64,000 nt of DNA from Artemia franciscana (lineage: Eukaryota; Arthropoda; Branchiopoda; Anostraca; Artemiidae), in the NCBI RefSeq assembly GCF_032884065.1, contig NW_027062618.1:1141362-1205361 (forward strand), given 5' to 3'. The position numbers and the translations under genes were made by a program. This document shows positions 39,295 through 48,980 of this stretch, in pieces. Under the pieces are notes generated by a model. The model was not told the origin of the DNA. It saw only the letters and a list, made by a program, of their open reading frames with translations, and did not search any database. The stretch's first letter is position 1. The number at the start of each line of letters is the position of its first letter.

Positions 39295-39690
39295 TTTTCA
39301 ACTGAAAGTAAGGAGCAACATTAAAACGAACAGAAATTATTATATATGATAATAGTTCCCCCCCCCTTGTCAATACCTCACTTTTTACGCTAAAGTTCAA
39401 ATTTTGTTCCAATTCTTAAAGAATGAGCCCTGGATCACAAAGGCCGTTTAATTAGAATAAGTGCTAAAAAAAAAAACTTTAACGTAAAGTTTTGGCAAGG
39501 GGGCAAACCCCCGCAAATATGTAATAATTTCTGTTCGTTTTAAATTTTAATGTTGCTCCTTACTTTCAGCTGAAAAAACTTATTTTTTTAAATTTAATTT
39601 CTGATCGTTAATTAAATAATGCTGAGAAATCCGGTTCCCCCTTCATGGAAAATTCCCTTCCTCGATGAAAAATTCCTCCATGGAAAGATT
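39295..39690 (+). repeat. Dispersed repeat fragment
   Basis: Contains 'gaaagtaaggagcaacatta', 'aatacctcactttttacgct', 'taacgtaaagttttggcaag' and a reversed copy of 'gctccttactttcagctgaa'. It thus starts and ends with opposite copies of the same arm. It continues into the GGAAAATTCC-type motif phrases at 39600-39690. Confidence 0.6.
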
Positions 39691-40496
39691 CTCCGACGTT
39701 CTTCTTCTTTTTGTGTTTTTGTAGTGTTTGTTGTTTTTCATGTTTTATTTTGGCTAGTTTTTTTTTTTATTTGTGTTTTTTTTTGTTGATATAGACTTCC
39801 AGATATTAAGCTTAAATATTCAGAGTTTTGTTATTATTGTGGATTATTTTCATTTTCATTACTCACTGTCTTACTAAACCGTTACTCGTTGTTAGTATTT
39901 TTTTGTTCCATATGTAAATCAAAATGCAATACGACCTAGAACACAAATATACTCTATTGCAGAATGTGTTGTGGATGCTAAACTGACAACCATAAGAGTC
40001 AATCCCGTAAAGCTCATTCCCGGAAAATTTACGTAAAAAGACTATGCTCCAAGGAGTACTTGCTCCCAAAAGGGAGCTTTAACCAAAGTGTTGGTCTCCT
40101 GCCTACCTATGGGATGGGTATCAGACTCGGGTGATAAGTAGCTAACATTTTAGCTTCAGAAAATCTAAAAAATGTTTTCCCAGGGGTGGGGCACGAGTCT
40201 AAAAAATACAGTAAAAAGAGAGTAATTTCTTTTTTATAAATTTGGAAAACTGTTGTAATATCTAAGTGAAAAATTAGTGCTTGGTAAAACCCTTGGTTCT
40301 TGTTAAATCTTCTCGACCCTACTCAAGAATTTTGTCTTGTAAGATCTGAAAAAAAAAACGGTTTGTTTGTCTACAGTATAGGTTAGGTATTTAATATAAT
40401 GCGTTCTAGCAGCCTGCTTTCCATAATTCTCTTATGTAATTTCCATAAAAAAACTTTAAGCATTAAATCTTCATAATATTTGATATATTTCGTTAG
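39691..40496. other. Stretch without recognised gene
   Basis: T-rich sequence (39705-39790), then mixed sequence. No exon or element end was recognised. May be the last intron before the exon at 40497. Confidence 0.35.
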
Positions 40497-40742
40497 GATC
40501 AACCGAACTTCACTTCTTGGGTAGGGTCGGGAAATTTAACAAGTACCAAACCCTTTAATCTCTTCTCATCTTTTCTTACTTCTAATCACCGTTCTGAAGA
40601 GGGGGAGAAAGAAGTTAACGACTTGTTGGAGACACCATCCTATTCCGGGAGGCTAAAGAACAGTTATTTGAGCAACAAAGAAGTCTATATTTTGGAGGAT
40701 GGAAAAATTACTTTTCTTATTACTAAAAAAGTCTTTATATAG
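40497..40742 (+). CDS. Candidate terminal exon, 81 codons plus stop, unrecognised host gene
   Basis: An acceptor (tatttcgttag) is followed by 81 open codons in phase 0, reading DQPNFTSWVGSGNLTSTKPF and FSSFLTSNHRSEEGEKEVND. It continues LLETPSYSGRLKNSYLSNKE and ends VYILEDGKITFLITKKVFI with TAG at 40740-40742. It has no ATG near its start, so it escapes ATG-based ORF lists. Its length, GC content above the surroundings, and an AATAAA two bases past the stop favour a real last exon. Phase 0 fits the donor at 34646, but not the phase-1 donor guessed at 39251, so exon order is unresolved. Confidence 0.5.
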   Translation, partial: DQPNFTSWVGSGNLTSTKPFNLFSSFLTSNHRSEEGEKEVNDLLETPSYSGRLKNSYLSNKEVYILEDGKITFLITKKVFI

Positions 40743-40743
40743 G

Positions 40744-40749
40744 AATAAA
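40744..40749 (+). promoter_or_regulatory. AATAAA polyadenylation-type hexamer
   Basis: AATAAA begins two bases after the TAG of the candidate terminal exon. AT-rich context makes chance occurrence fairly likely. Confidence 0.35.
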
Positions 40750-41449
40750 ACATAGCCTACTGTGATCTCAGATACTTTATATTGTGAGAACCCCAATCAC
40801 GAAGCAGATTACTATTCTTTGCTGCAGCGCTTGCAATAATTCTCCACTTAGTTGATTGCTTAAAGTCAAGCTAATTGTAATAAATACCATTCTTGCCAAC
40901 GATGTGTTATTCTGTGCAGTTGGGATGACAATGGTCACCTAGTTTGTAAACCCCCGGAAATTTGTGCATGAAAACGCATATAAACAATTTTTTTTATGTT
41001 TTATAAATTTTTGGCTTACCTCTCCTCATAAAAAATACCCCTTCCTTAAAAAATACTGGGTACGGTCTTGCAACCATGCCTGTTTATTCGTCTTTCTAAC
41101 GAGATTTGAAGAAATCAATTTGACATTGACGTGATATCCTTTGACGCATTGAAAGAGTAATTTTTGTTTTATTGAGCCAAAAGGAGCTTCCGTTTCCAGA
41201 AATAAATTTCAATAATGACTTCATCGTTGCATTGGTGGGGGAGTGGAGGTGACACATGCAATATTTACGGCGGTCACCAAGTTATTTCATGTCGTGTTTT
41301 TTTTTATTTGCGGGTAAATATCCACATAGGAGACCTCCAACCCCAATCCCCCAAAATATTAAGATTCTACGATTGTTTGTTTATTCTAATAGGTCTTATA
41401 TATACTTAGCCTATCATTTAAGATTTTTCTAGTTATCTCCGGGAATACT

Positions 41450-41710
41450 TGCGTTTGTGGCCTCTCCTGGGCCCATGGCAAAATTTTGATTAGCACCCCC
41501 ACTGTCTCACAAAATTTTCAGGCCAAATTTTAACAAATTTTCATTTATTAACAAAATTTTGCCAACTCCATCCTCTGCTTTATTTTAATAAAAATAAGAT
41601 TTCTAAAATTACATAATGATTATAACCGATATATTATTTATTTGAAATTTTGCGTCCCTAAAATGTCTGAGACCTGTGCAAATGTCCCGTCTGTCCCCCC
41701 TCTAAAATTA
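41450..41710 (-). mobile_element. Partial MITE of the 42248/52250 family
   Basis: The minus strand contains 'aaattttgccatgggcccag', 'gagaggccacaaacg', 'gccaaaattttgttaataaatg'-like and 'gccctctgtc..ggg'-like phrases. These correspond to the right halves of the elements at 42248-42680 and 52250-52553 ('aatttggcctgaaattttg', 'gggagacagg'). Ends are unclear and no duplication was found. Confidence 0.5.
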
Positions 41711-42247
41711 TATCTGCTGCGAATTGCTCTGTTTTTTTTTTAGTCGTTATTACAAAATCCTAAAAACCTGATTTTAATTTCTACAGTCTCCAGTATGCTG
41801 AATTTGAACGTTGTAGGCGAAGGTCTGTAACATTGGTGATTTTGGATAAAGGGAGTAAAGGGGCAGGAGTTGAGTAAGGGGAGGGTAATATATATTTGAC
41901 CGGAAAATCTAACAACATCTTTAGGAGATAAGCGTTTCCTGCGTAAAAATAGTTTCGAGTTGAGCAATAAGATTTGCAATAAGGAAAGTTGTAAGAATTC
42001 ATCGAGGTATTACCAGGAAAACTGTTTATATAATCTTTCAATGAAGGAAGTTTGAATCAAAATGTTGTTTCTTCCATTCAAATTGATACAAGAAGAGTTA
42101 TATGGATGATGCCGAGGCAAGACTAAATTCTAACAAATTTTTTTCCTGAAGCGTCTCACTAATATAGTTGGACTGATAGCTAGGCATGTTACATCTTATG
42201 ACCTTACATATACAACATGCTTTTATTTTTACAAGATAGTTTGGAGA

Positions 42248-42680
42248 TAGAGGTGTTTTTAGAGGAGGGAGAGAAGGGCACTTGTCCCGGAAGCAGAAAT
42301 TTTAAGGGCGTAAAATTTCAAGTAAATAATCTAATAGCTATAATCATTTTTGAAATCTCATTTTTATAATATAAAGTGGAGGACGTAGTTTATAAATAAA
42401 AACATTTAGTAAATTACCAACTAATTAATAAAATGAGCATAATTAAATTATAATAATAATTAAAATAATGGAATTGAAATAACTAATGATGATTAAATAA
42501 TGCAATAATTTAAATAATAAATCAAAAACAGATTATTACTTAATTAATAAATTGAAATAATTTCGCTACTAAGTGGAAATTTTATTAAAATTTGGCTGGA
42601 AAATTGAAAACTTTGTGAGAGACAGGGGGACGTTAATTAAAGTTTTATCCCAGGCACAAGAGAGATCGGAAACGCCACTG
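42248..42680. mobile_element. hAT-type MITE, 433 bp, 8-bp target duplication with one mismatch
   Basis: Left end TAGAGGTGTTTTTAG; complement of right end CAGTGGCGTTTCCG. Flanks are TTTGGAGA (42240-42247) and TTTGGAGT (42681-42688). The interior shares 'aaataatct.....tataatcattttt', 'aatttggc' and 'gagagacaggggga' with 52250-52553, so they belong to one family. AT-rich centre, no ORF. Confidence 0.8.
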
Positions 42681-42688
42681 TTTGGAGT

Positions 42689-43132
42689 TAGTTTCTATTG
42701 CTTCAACGGGTAAAGAAATAATGGTTAGAACCATTACAGTACTACATTCCAAACTCGGCCAGAGCTTCAATTTCCGTTCCACATTTCTAATTTTCGAATA
42801 GTTTATTTGTGATAATTAGATTGGATAGTTTCCTGGATCTTTATGTCAGGCTAGTGTGAAAGGTCTGCCTTAAGTGTGAAAGGTTATGCTTAACGTAATA
42901 TAACTTAACCACTTAGCATAGAAATTATGTACGTAGTATTAAAGCCGCTTTAAGCCTAACAAACTTATGCTAACAACAGAATTGGTAGTTATGACTTCAA
43001 AATACATGGAAAACAGGTCTCAGCATTAAAGGGTATAGCTGATTGAGTTCATTCATGCAGTGAAAGGAAGATGAACAGAAGTTTGAAGAGCTCTTAGACT
43101 TAAGTCATTCTCAACTTTCACAAGAGAATCAT
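42689..43132. other. Spacer without recognised feature
   Basis: Short repetition 'tgtgaaaggt.tgccttaa/ttatgcttaa' near 42855-42890; otherwise nothing identified. Confidence 0.4.
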
Positions 43133-43140
43133 CATTCCAC

Positions 43141-43746
43141 GCTACTTGTGTCTTATAGCCACCACACTCAAAGTCTATCGAGAAGTGAAGTTTGGTTAAT
43201 GATAATGAAATAAAGCAAAATATGACGAAAATATAATACTTTATAAAAAAATTGAAAATTACAACTTAGAAATATGGGCCCAGGACGCAGAAATGTCGCT
43301 AAGAATCGTGTTGAAATGAGCTCTGGCTTCTGCCGTTGCTGCCGCCCGCCACTTATGAGATGAAATGCACTAAGAAATGGTATTCTACTGCGAGCAAACC
43401 ATATATTGATACACAAACTGACTTGTTTCATGCATGGCCTAATTGTACACTTCGAAAAAGGGTCTTTATCAAGAGAGTATAAAGCCATGCTGTGTCCATT
43501 GACGCACTGTTTTGTTTGGGGCACCATCCCCTTTTCCCGAAAAAGCCTAATTGCCTCTTCTTCAGTCCTTGGCAAATCCCAAATTGTCATTTTAACATCC
43601 ATGGTCAGACATTATTTCCCATCAACATAGATCGCAAACTGAGTTAATTTCACCCCATGATATGAAAAACCGGTTAGTTCATTAACAATAACCAAACTTC
43701 ACTTCTCGACAGAACTTGACTGTGGTGGCTATAAGACACAAGTACC
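43141..43746 (-). mobile_element. Merlin-superfamily element, 606 bp, with 58-bp TIRs and 8-bp target duplication
   Basis: The left end GCTACTTGTGTCTTATAGCC and the complement of the right end GGTACTTGTGTCTTATAGCC continue as inverted repeats for about 58 bp (to AGTGAAGTTTGGTTA), with about five mismatches. Identical CATTCCAC flanks it (43133-43140 and 43747-43754). Merlin elements make 8-9-bp duplications and have GG-starting ends. The interior codes the start of an ISXO2/Merlin-like transposase on the minus strand; the catalytic part is missing, so it is non-autonomous. Confidence 0.85.
43354..43602 (-). pseudogene. Merlin/ISXO2-like transposase, N-terminal 83 residues
   Basis: Starts MDVKMTIWDLPRTEEEAIRL and continues REKGMVPQTKQCVNGHSMAL, KCTIRPCMKQVSL and NIWFARSRIPFLSAFHLI. 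The CxxGH...C(x)4C zinc-ribbon-like pattern followed by 'xxTWFxxSRLxL' is the N-terminal signature of IS1016/ISXO2-type transposases, including eukaryotic Merlin. After residue 83 the frame leaves the family and runs to a stop at 43168 within the inverted repeat. The DDE catalytic domain is absent, so no activity is expected. A shorter relative lies at 53984-54140. Confidence 0.8.
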
Positions 43747-43759
43747 CATTCCACTTCAT

Positions 43760-44170
43760 TCCTCATCGTTCCTGGTTTAAAGTGCCAAGAACGCCGAAAT
43801 AAAAATATTTTGGCCCCCTGGACGGCTTTTAGGTATTTTCGTCGACAAATACATTTTTTACGGTATAAATTAGCTGCAAGCTCGAGGCACTTGATTTGTA
43901 CCTTGTGGGGGTTTGTTTTTACTGGCTCAGCATGACTCAATATCCATGATGAGTTACCATACCTTGAATAAGTCTATTTTCGTAGATGGGACGAATGGGT
44001 TCATTCCGTTTCGTTGTGAAAAGGTACTTGGATAATAGAAGAAGTAGTTTAGCCAAGGGAAGAATAGGATAGTCCGCATCAATTGCACGCAGGAGAAAGA
44101 TTAAGTCTTCGGGAGATAATCCTTTAAATATCAACTTTTTTAGGATTTCTTCAGCAATTCATAATGTTTG
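43760..44170 (-). pseudogene. Unrecognised coding-like remnant flanking the Merlin insertion
   Basis: The minus strand has two overlapping open segments: IAEEILKKLIFKGLSPEDLI with LRAIDADYPILPLAKLLLLL and NEPIRPIYENRLIQG (about 44155-43960); then, in another frame, VQIKCLELAANLYRKKCICR and LKAVQGAKIFLFRRSWHFK (about 43905-43780). The amphipathic, codon-like composition looks protein-coding, but a frame change separates the two parts and Merlin interrupts the end. Could be host exons (a donor-like AAG|gtatgg lies at the first break) or a transposon gene. I do not know the family. Confidence 0.35.
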
Positions 44171-44870
44171 TTGTATGATTCTCTATTCCTGCTCTTTTGT
44201 TCTCTCCCCCCTATGAAAAACCAGATTCCCGAACTGAGATATTGCGTACCCATGCTGGTGTGCATGATTTTTTGGGGAAGAGGGCTGGGGTCGAAAATAA
44301 AGAAAGAAAATTATCTTTTTTAAAATCATTCTATCAAATTTTTGTACTTTTATTATCTGGCTAATGCGCGCAAATGATGCATATTTAAGCCTATTATTTT
44401 TCCATTAAATATTAGTGAAATGGAAACCAAAATAAACCACAACTAAAATAACATTGATGTGGTTTTTCGTCAAAGATTGGCTATTGATTAGTCAGTTTCG
44501 CTTGATATATGGCTTCTAATATTAAACCAACGATTGGTTTCATAGCTAAATGGTAAATAGTTCTCACTAGTTCAGTGATAAAGAAATCTTATTTTGAACC
44601 ATTAAGATACCACATTGTGAACTCGGTCAGCAGACTTCCCCACTTATTTAATTCAAAGTTTGTTTCTATTTGTATATTTCAAGTAAAAATTAAAGTTTAA
44701 AAAAATTACAGGCCTACGCCCGTGTTTTTCTTAATAATGTCACAGTGAAAACAGGGCTGGAAATAATGTCTTTGAGGATGACAGCCCCCCCTCACAGCCC
44801 TCAGCGTAAGGGTTGCAAGTTCCGCCACGACGCATATAATTTTTTATGGTAAGGGTAAAACTCCGGAATG
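44171..44870. other. Stretch without recognised gene
   Basis: AT-rich; from about 44750 it contains dispersed-repeat phrases ('aatgtctttgaggatgacag', 'gtaagggttgcaagt'). Confidence 0.4.
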
Positions 44871-44919
44871 GGCTCATTTAATTGGAAATCAGATGTTCAA
44901 GTACCCGTTTAATGAGGCA

Positions 44920-45110
44920 AATTGATTGGAGGGCAGCCACACACCCCGCGTCGTATTTTTCGCGAATGCATGTGACAGAACTTCTGAGACAGCCGTTAGT
45001 TTGGGACAGCGAGACGGCGTTGATTGGAGGGCAGCCACACCCCCGCGTCGTTTTTTTCGCAAATGCATGTGATAGAACTTCTGAGAAAGCCGTTAGTTCA
45101 AAAATAGTTC
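44920..45110 (+). repeat. 99-bp tandem duplication
   Basis: 'gattggagggcagccacac' begins at 44923 and 45022; both are followed by 'ccgcgtcgt.tttttcgc.aatgcatgtga.agaacttctgaga.agccgttagtt'. Two units, about 90% alike by eye, inside dispersed-repeat sequence that continues to 45540. Confidence 0.85.
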
Positions 45111-45541
45111 AAAAATCATATAATAAAGCCTTTGGGGTTGACAGAATCCCCCAGAGTCTGAGGGTAAGGGTTGTAAGCTGTGCCTTAGTGCATATAAGGT
45201 TTTTATGAAAGGGGTGGACGTTTGAACTTAAGAAGGGGCTTAATTGATTGAAAATGTACAGATATAGCTCCCTTTTAAGAGTCAGAAATGATGGAGAGCA
45301 AATAGCCCCTCCCCCCCCTTCATGACATCGTTTTTTCCCGACATGCAATCAATTGGAATTGCTATATTTCCATTTTGTTACCGATAGTCCAAAAATCACA
45401 TGGCAATGATACATTTTAGGAAAATACGAGGTGTGGGGGTATCCGCCGACCGATCACTTTGAATCTTCAAAAGGGCACTAGAACTTCTGAGTACCATTCT
45501 AATGAGCTCCCTCCGAAGCTTATACGATCACCCTATCTATC

Positions 45542-45545
<4 letters not shown>

Positions 45546-45613
<68 letters not shown>
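45546..45613. repeat. (TA)n microsatellite outside H10
   Basis: A TA run ending at the CTAG (45614) of Helitron H10. Confidence 0.95.
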
Positions 45614-45614
<1 letters not shown>

Positions 45615-45752
45615 TAGCTGTTGGGCACCCCAACACCTAGTTGGTGGGGGCGAAGCGCCCCCCCCCCCCCAAAGCCCCCCCCCCGCGCGCGTAAGTCGTC
45701 ACGTGCCATATTAGTTACGCGCCATTGTAGTTGTGTCCCTATGTCCCACCTG

Positions 45753-45816
<64 letters not shown>

Positions 45817-46950
45817 TTTAACTACGTAAAACTTGCGAATATACAACATTCTTTGCTGTCCCATTGTCTCTGCATATAAATAGATTGTCAGGTTTACCGA
45901 CTCTTGAACATGCAACATATAATGGTCCATGGGAAAACAATCCGTATTCAGATCTATACCTCATGATTCTAATGATTGCCCTTGAGCTTTGTTGATGGTG
46001 ATTGCTAATCGACCATTCCCTGTGTCGCCGTCGTCATTTATATATCCCCCTGTGCCCCCGGCGTCCCCGTTGTAGTTGTGTCCCTGTGTCCCGGTCGTCA
46101 TTTATATTCCCTGTGTCCCGGTCGTCATTTGTGTCCCGGTGTCCCAGTCTGTGATTTCTCTTTGAGTGTCCCGGGCGTCATTTATATTCCTTGTGTTCCG
46201 GTGTCCCGGTCGTCATTTGTGTCCCGGTGTCCCGGTCTGTATATACATTCGTTTTTGAATTGGTCTTTTTTTTAGTTTTTAGTTTTTTACCTTTTTTTTA
46301 GTTTTTTTAGTTATACCTCATGATTCTAATGATTGCCCTTGAGCTTTGTTGATTGTGATTGCTAATCGAACATTCCCTGTGTCCCCGTCGTCATTTATAT
46401 ATCCCCCTGTGCCCCCCGGCGTCCCCGTTGTAGTTGTGTCCCTGTGTCCCGGTCGTCATTTATATTCCCCGTGTCCCGGTCGTCATTTGTATCCCGGTGT
46501 CCCGGTCTGTATATACATTCGTTTTTGAAATGGTATATGATGAAATAAATTTTTGTATTTTTCCCCTTTTTTTCTTTTTATTTTTTTTTTATTTTTTTTA
46601 GTTTTGTTTTTCTCCTTTATTTTTCATTTTTTTCCTTTTTTTCTTTCTTTTTCTTTTTTAGTTTTTTTAGTTTTTTAGCTTTTTTGTTTTTTATTAGTTT
46701 TTAGTTTTTTTTTCTTTTTAGTTTTTTTGTAGTTTTTACCTTTTTTTTAGTTTTTTTTTACTTATGTCCTGGTCGTCATTTATACTCCCTGTGTCCCGGT
46801 CGTCATTTGTGTCCCGGTGCTTTGTTGATGGTGATTGCTAATCGAACATTCCTTGTGTCCCGGTCGCTTTCTCTTTGAGTGTCCCGGTCGTCATTTATAT
46901 TCCGACGTCACTCGACAGACACACACACACACAGACAACTTATTTATATA
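45614..46950 (-). mobile_element. Helitron copy H10, non-autonomous
   Basis: The minus-strand 3' end has CTAG at 45614 and 45637, the outer hairpin reduced (GTTGGG/CACCCCAAC-like) and the inner one present. Inside: (TA)n (45759-45812), the helicase C-terminal coding end (45818-46010), minisatellite in three blocks (46015-46240, 46370-46510, 46760-46910) separated by T-rich zones, and a 5' end near 46950 ('gacaacttatttatatata' on plus). 46310-46380 repeats the 45958-46020 segment ('attgcccttgagctttgttg'), as does 46820-46855, so the copy has internal duplications. Confidence 0.75.
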
Positions 46951-46958
46951 TATATATA

Positions 46959-47020
<62 letters not shown>

Positions 47021-47310
47021 TATGCCCCCAGGGTATAACTCACAACTCTTGCCCTGAGGGCTCTGGGGGAGTTGTTATCCTCTAAGACATAATTTCTGGA
47101 ACCTTTCATGTACGTTGAACAAAATAACTGTCTCGAAATTTGGATTGGATGTTTTTGGGAAAATGGTGGGCACGTGAGGGGGCTTAGTTACCCTCCAAAC
47201 ACTTTTGACTACTAAAAAGGGCGCTAGCTCTTTCAATTTCCAATCACTTGAGCCTGTTTTGAAGGGTCTACGACAGCTCCTTCGATACGAAGTGCCCTGG
47301 TCTAAAACAA
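46951..47310. repeat. (TA)n tract then dispersed-repeat sequence
   Basis: (TA)n at 46945-47017. After it, 'gggcgctagctctttcaatt' and 'ctacgacagctccttcgata' resemble (reversed) 'gggcacttcgtatcgaagga' at 299-318 and 'aagggcactagaacttctga' at 45470. So the Helitron appears inserted in dispersed repeat. Confidence 0.5.
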
Positions 47311-47799
47311 AAACAAAAAAATAATAAATAATACATTGTGCCCATACCGCTTTGCCTAGGCAGCGTTGTTGCGCTGCCTATAGTTATTATTGGAAAATTT
47401 TATTTTTTGAAATATCATACCAGTTTATCTATATATCCATTTCGTTTTGTTTATTAATGGAGAGGCTCTGTGGTCTAACAAATTTTTTACAGGATATTGC
47501 ATTTTTTCTTATTAAAGCCAATGAGAACCATACTTTTGTTTTATTTTCAAAATGCATCCAAAACTAGCTCAGAAAAATGCTTATCGATTTTTATGGCGAT
47601 ATTTTCTTCAAGACTAAGATCTACCAATTTTAAGCGACTTTTTCTGGGTTTCGAAAAAGAGATTTGGAACACTGGTTCCTGTTGATGGTTTATTTTACAT
47701 CCTTGTTCTGTGCTATAGCAAACAGATATCTCGGATCCGGATAATTTAAACTCCTAAACCCTTTTAACTACTTTCTACTCAAATATATCTAGTCCTGTT
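47311..47799. other. Stretch without recognised gene
   Basis: AT-rich, short open frames only; nothing recognised. Confidence 0.4.
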
Positions 47800-48110
47800 T
47801 TATAGGCTGGCTTGAACACGTGTTGCGGATGAAAGTTGATAAATTGCCAAAGATAGTGTTTTTCGGTCATCCATCAAGGGCTTAACAAAAAGCAGGTCGT
47901 CCCAAAATGGTGGGTCGTAGAAGAGGGTTTTAGGGTAATTAGAACTTCTTGGGAGGGTATAAATAGCTTTGAATAGATTGGAATGGAGGAGGAGCTTGCG
48001 TTGCTGTGTTGTCTCAGGTGGCTTGGTGATGCAGTGAGTTGTTAGTGAAAGTAGTAGTACGTTCGTAGAAATTAATTGGGGGAGAGGCAGGGGTGCTAAT
48101 ATGTCTACAC
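47800..48110 (+). pseudogene. LINE reverse-transcriptase C-terminal fragment, decayed
   Basis: Translation across frames gives GWLEHVLRMKVDKLPKIVFF, GHPSRA, KAGRPKMVGRRRGF and RTSWEGI. The pattern 'RWLGHVxRMxxxRLPKxxxxxxxxGxRxxGRPxxxWxxxVxxDL' is the C-terminal tail of many non-LTR retrotransposon ORF2 proteins. Stops and frameshifts show it is dead. Element class beyond LINE is not determined. Confidence 0.6.
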
Positions 48111-48502
48111 AACAAAAGAACATACAAGTTAAACAATCCTTTTTTAAATTATGTATCTAAATCAAAATTGTGAATGCGAATTAGTTTACGAATGTAAATG
48201 TTTTGGTTCAACTTGCAATAATTGAGTTCTTATTAGGAAAAAATCAAAAGGGAACGATTTGTATTTTTTTTTTTTTTTTATCATGCTGCCTGGTCAATAG
48301 TATACGCAAGTTAATGGAGCATAAAGGTAATTTTGGTATCTAATGGGTACAATTTAATTTGAATATTACAATTAAAAAAAATATAAAAAGTGTTGAACTC
48401 ATTTCCCCCAATTAAATCCCTCATTAATTTTTTAATTATGCTAAGATAAGATAGCGTTTGGCTTAATTTGTTTCTAATGTTAAGCTAATCTTTTGAGCAT
48501 AA

Positions 48503-48980
48503 TTAATTCCTATATGTAAGGCTCCGAATTCTAAGGGAATCACCCTTGGAAAAAGACAAACAAAAAAACAAAATAAACAAATAAACACTCATCCGTGATT
48601 TGTTTTATGGCAAAAATGCGAAATTCCACATTTTTGTAGATAGGGGCTTGAAACTTCTACAAAAAGGTTCTCTGATACGCTGAATCTGATTGTGTGCTTT
48701 TCGTTAAGATCGTATGACTTTTAGGGGGTGTTTCCCCCTATTTTCTAAAATGAGGCAAATTTTCTCAGGCTCGTAACTTTTGATAGGTAAGACTAATCTT
48801 GATGAAAATTATATATTAAAATCAGCATTAAAATTCGATTCTTTTGATGTAACTATTGGTATCAAAATTCCATTTTTTAGAGTTTCGGTTACTATTGAGC
48901 CGGGTCGCTCCTTATTACAGTTCGTTACCACGAACTGTTTTATTAATTCCTATATGTAAAGCTCCGAATTATAAGGGAAT
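48503..48980 (-). mobile_element. Hairpin-headed repeat copy flanked by 39-bp direct repeats
   Basis: ATTAATTCCTATATGTAA... occurs at 48503-48541 and again at 48942-48980 with two differences over 39 bp. Between them (48542-48941) is a minus-strand copy of the hairpin-headed repeat. Its head (stem ACAGTTCGT / ACGAACTGT, loop GGTA) ends at about 48939 and its truncated tail lies at 48542. The flanking repeat abuts both ends of the copy, so it looks like a long target-site duplication. Confidence 0.7.

Noticed and set aside
47800-48123. 107-aa minus-strand open frame
   Set aside because: The plus strand of the same DNA codes a recognisable LINE ORF2 tail, so the minus frame is a shadow.
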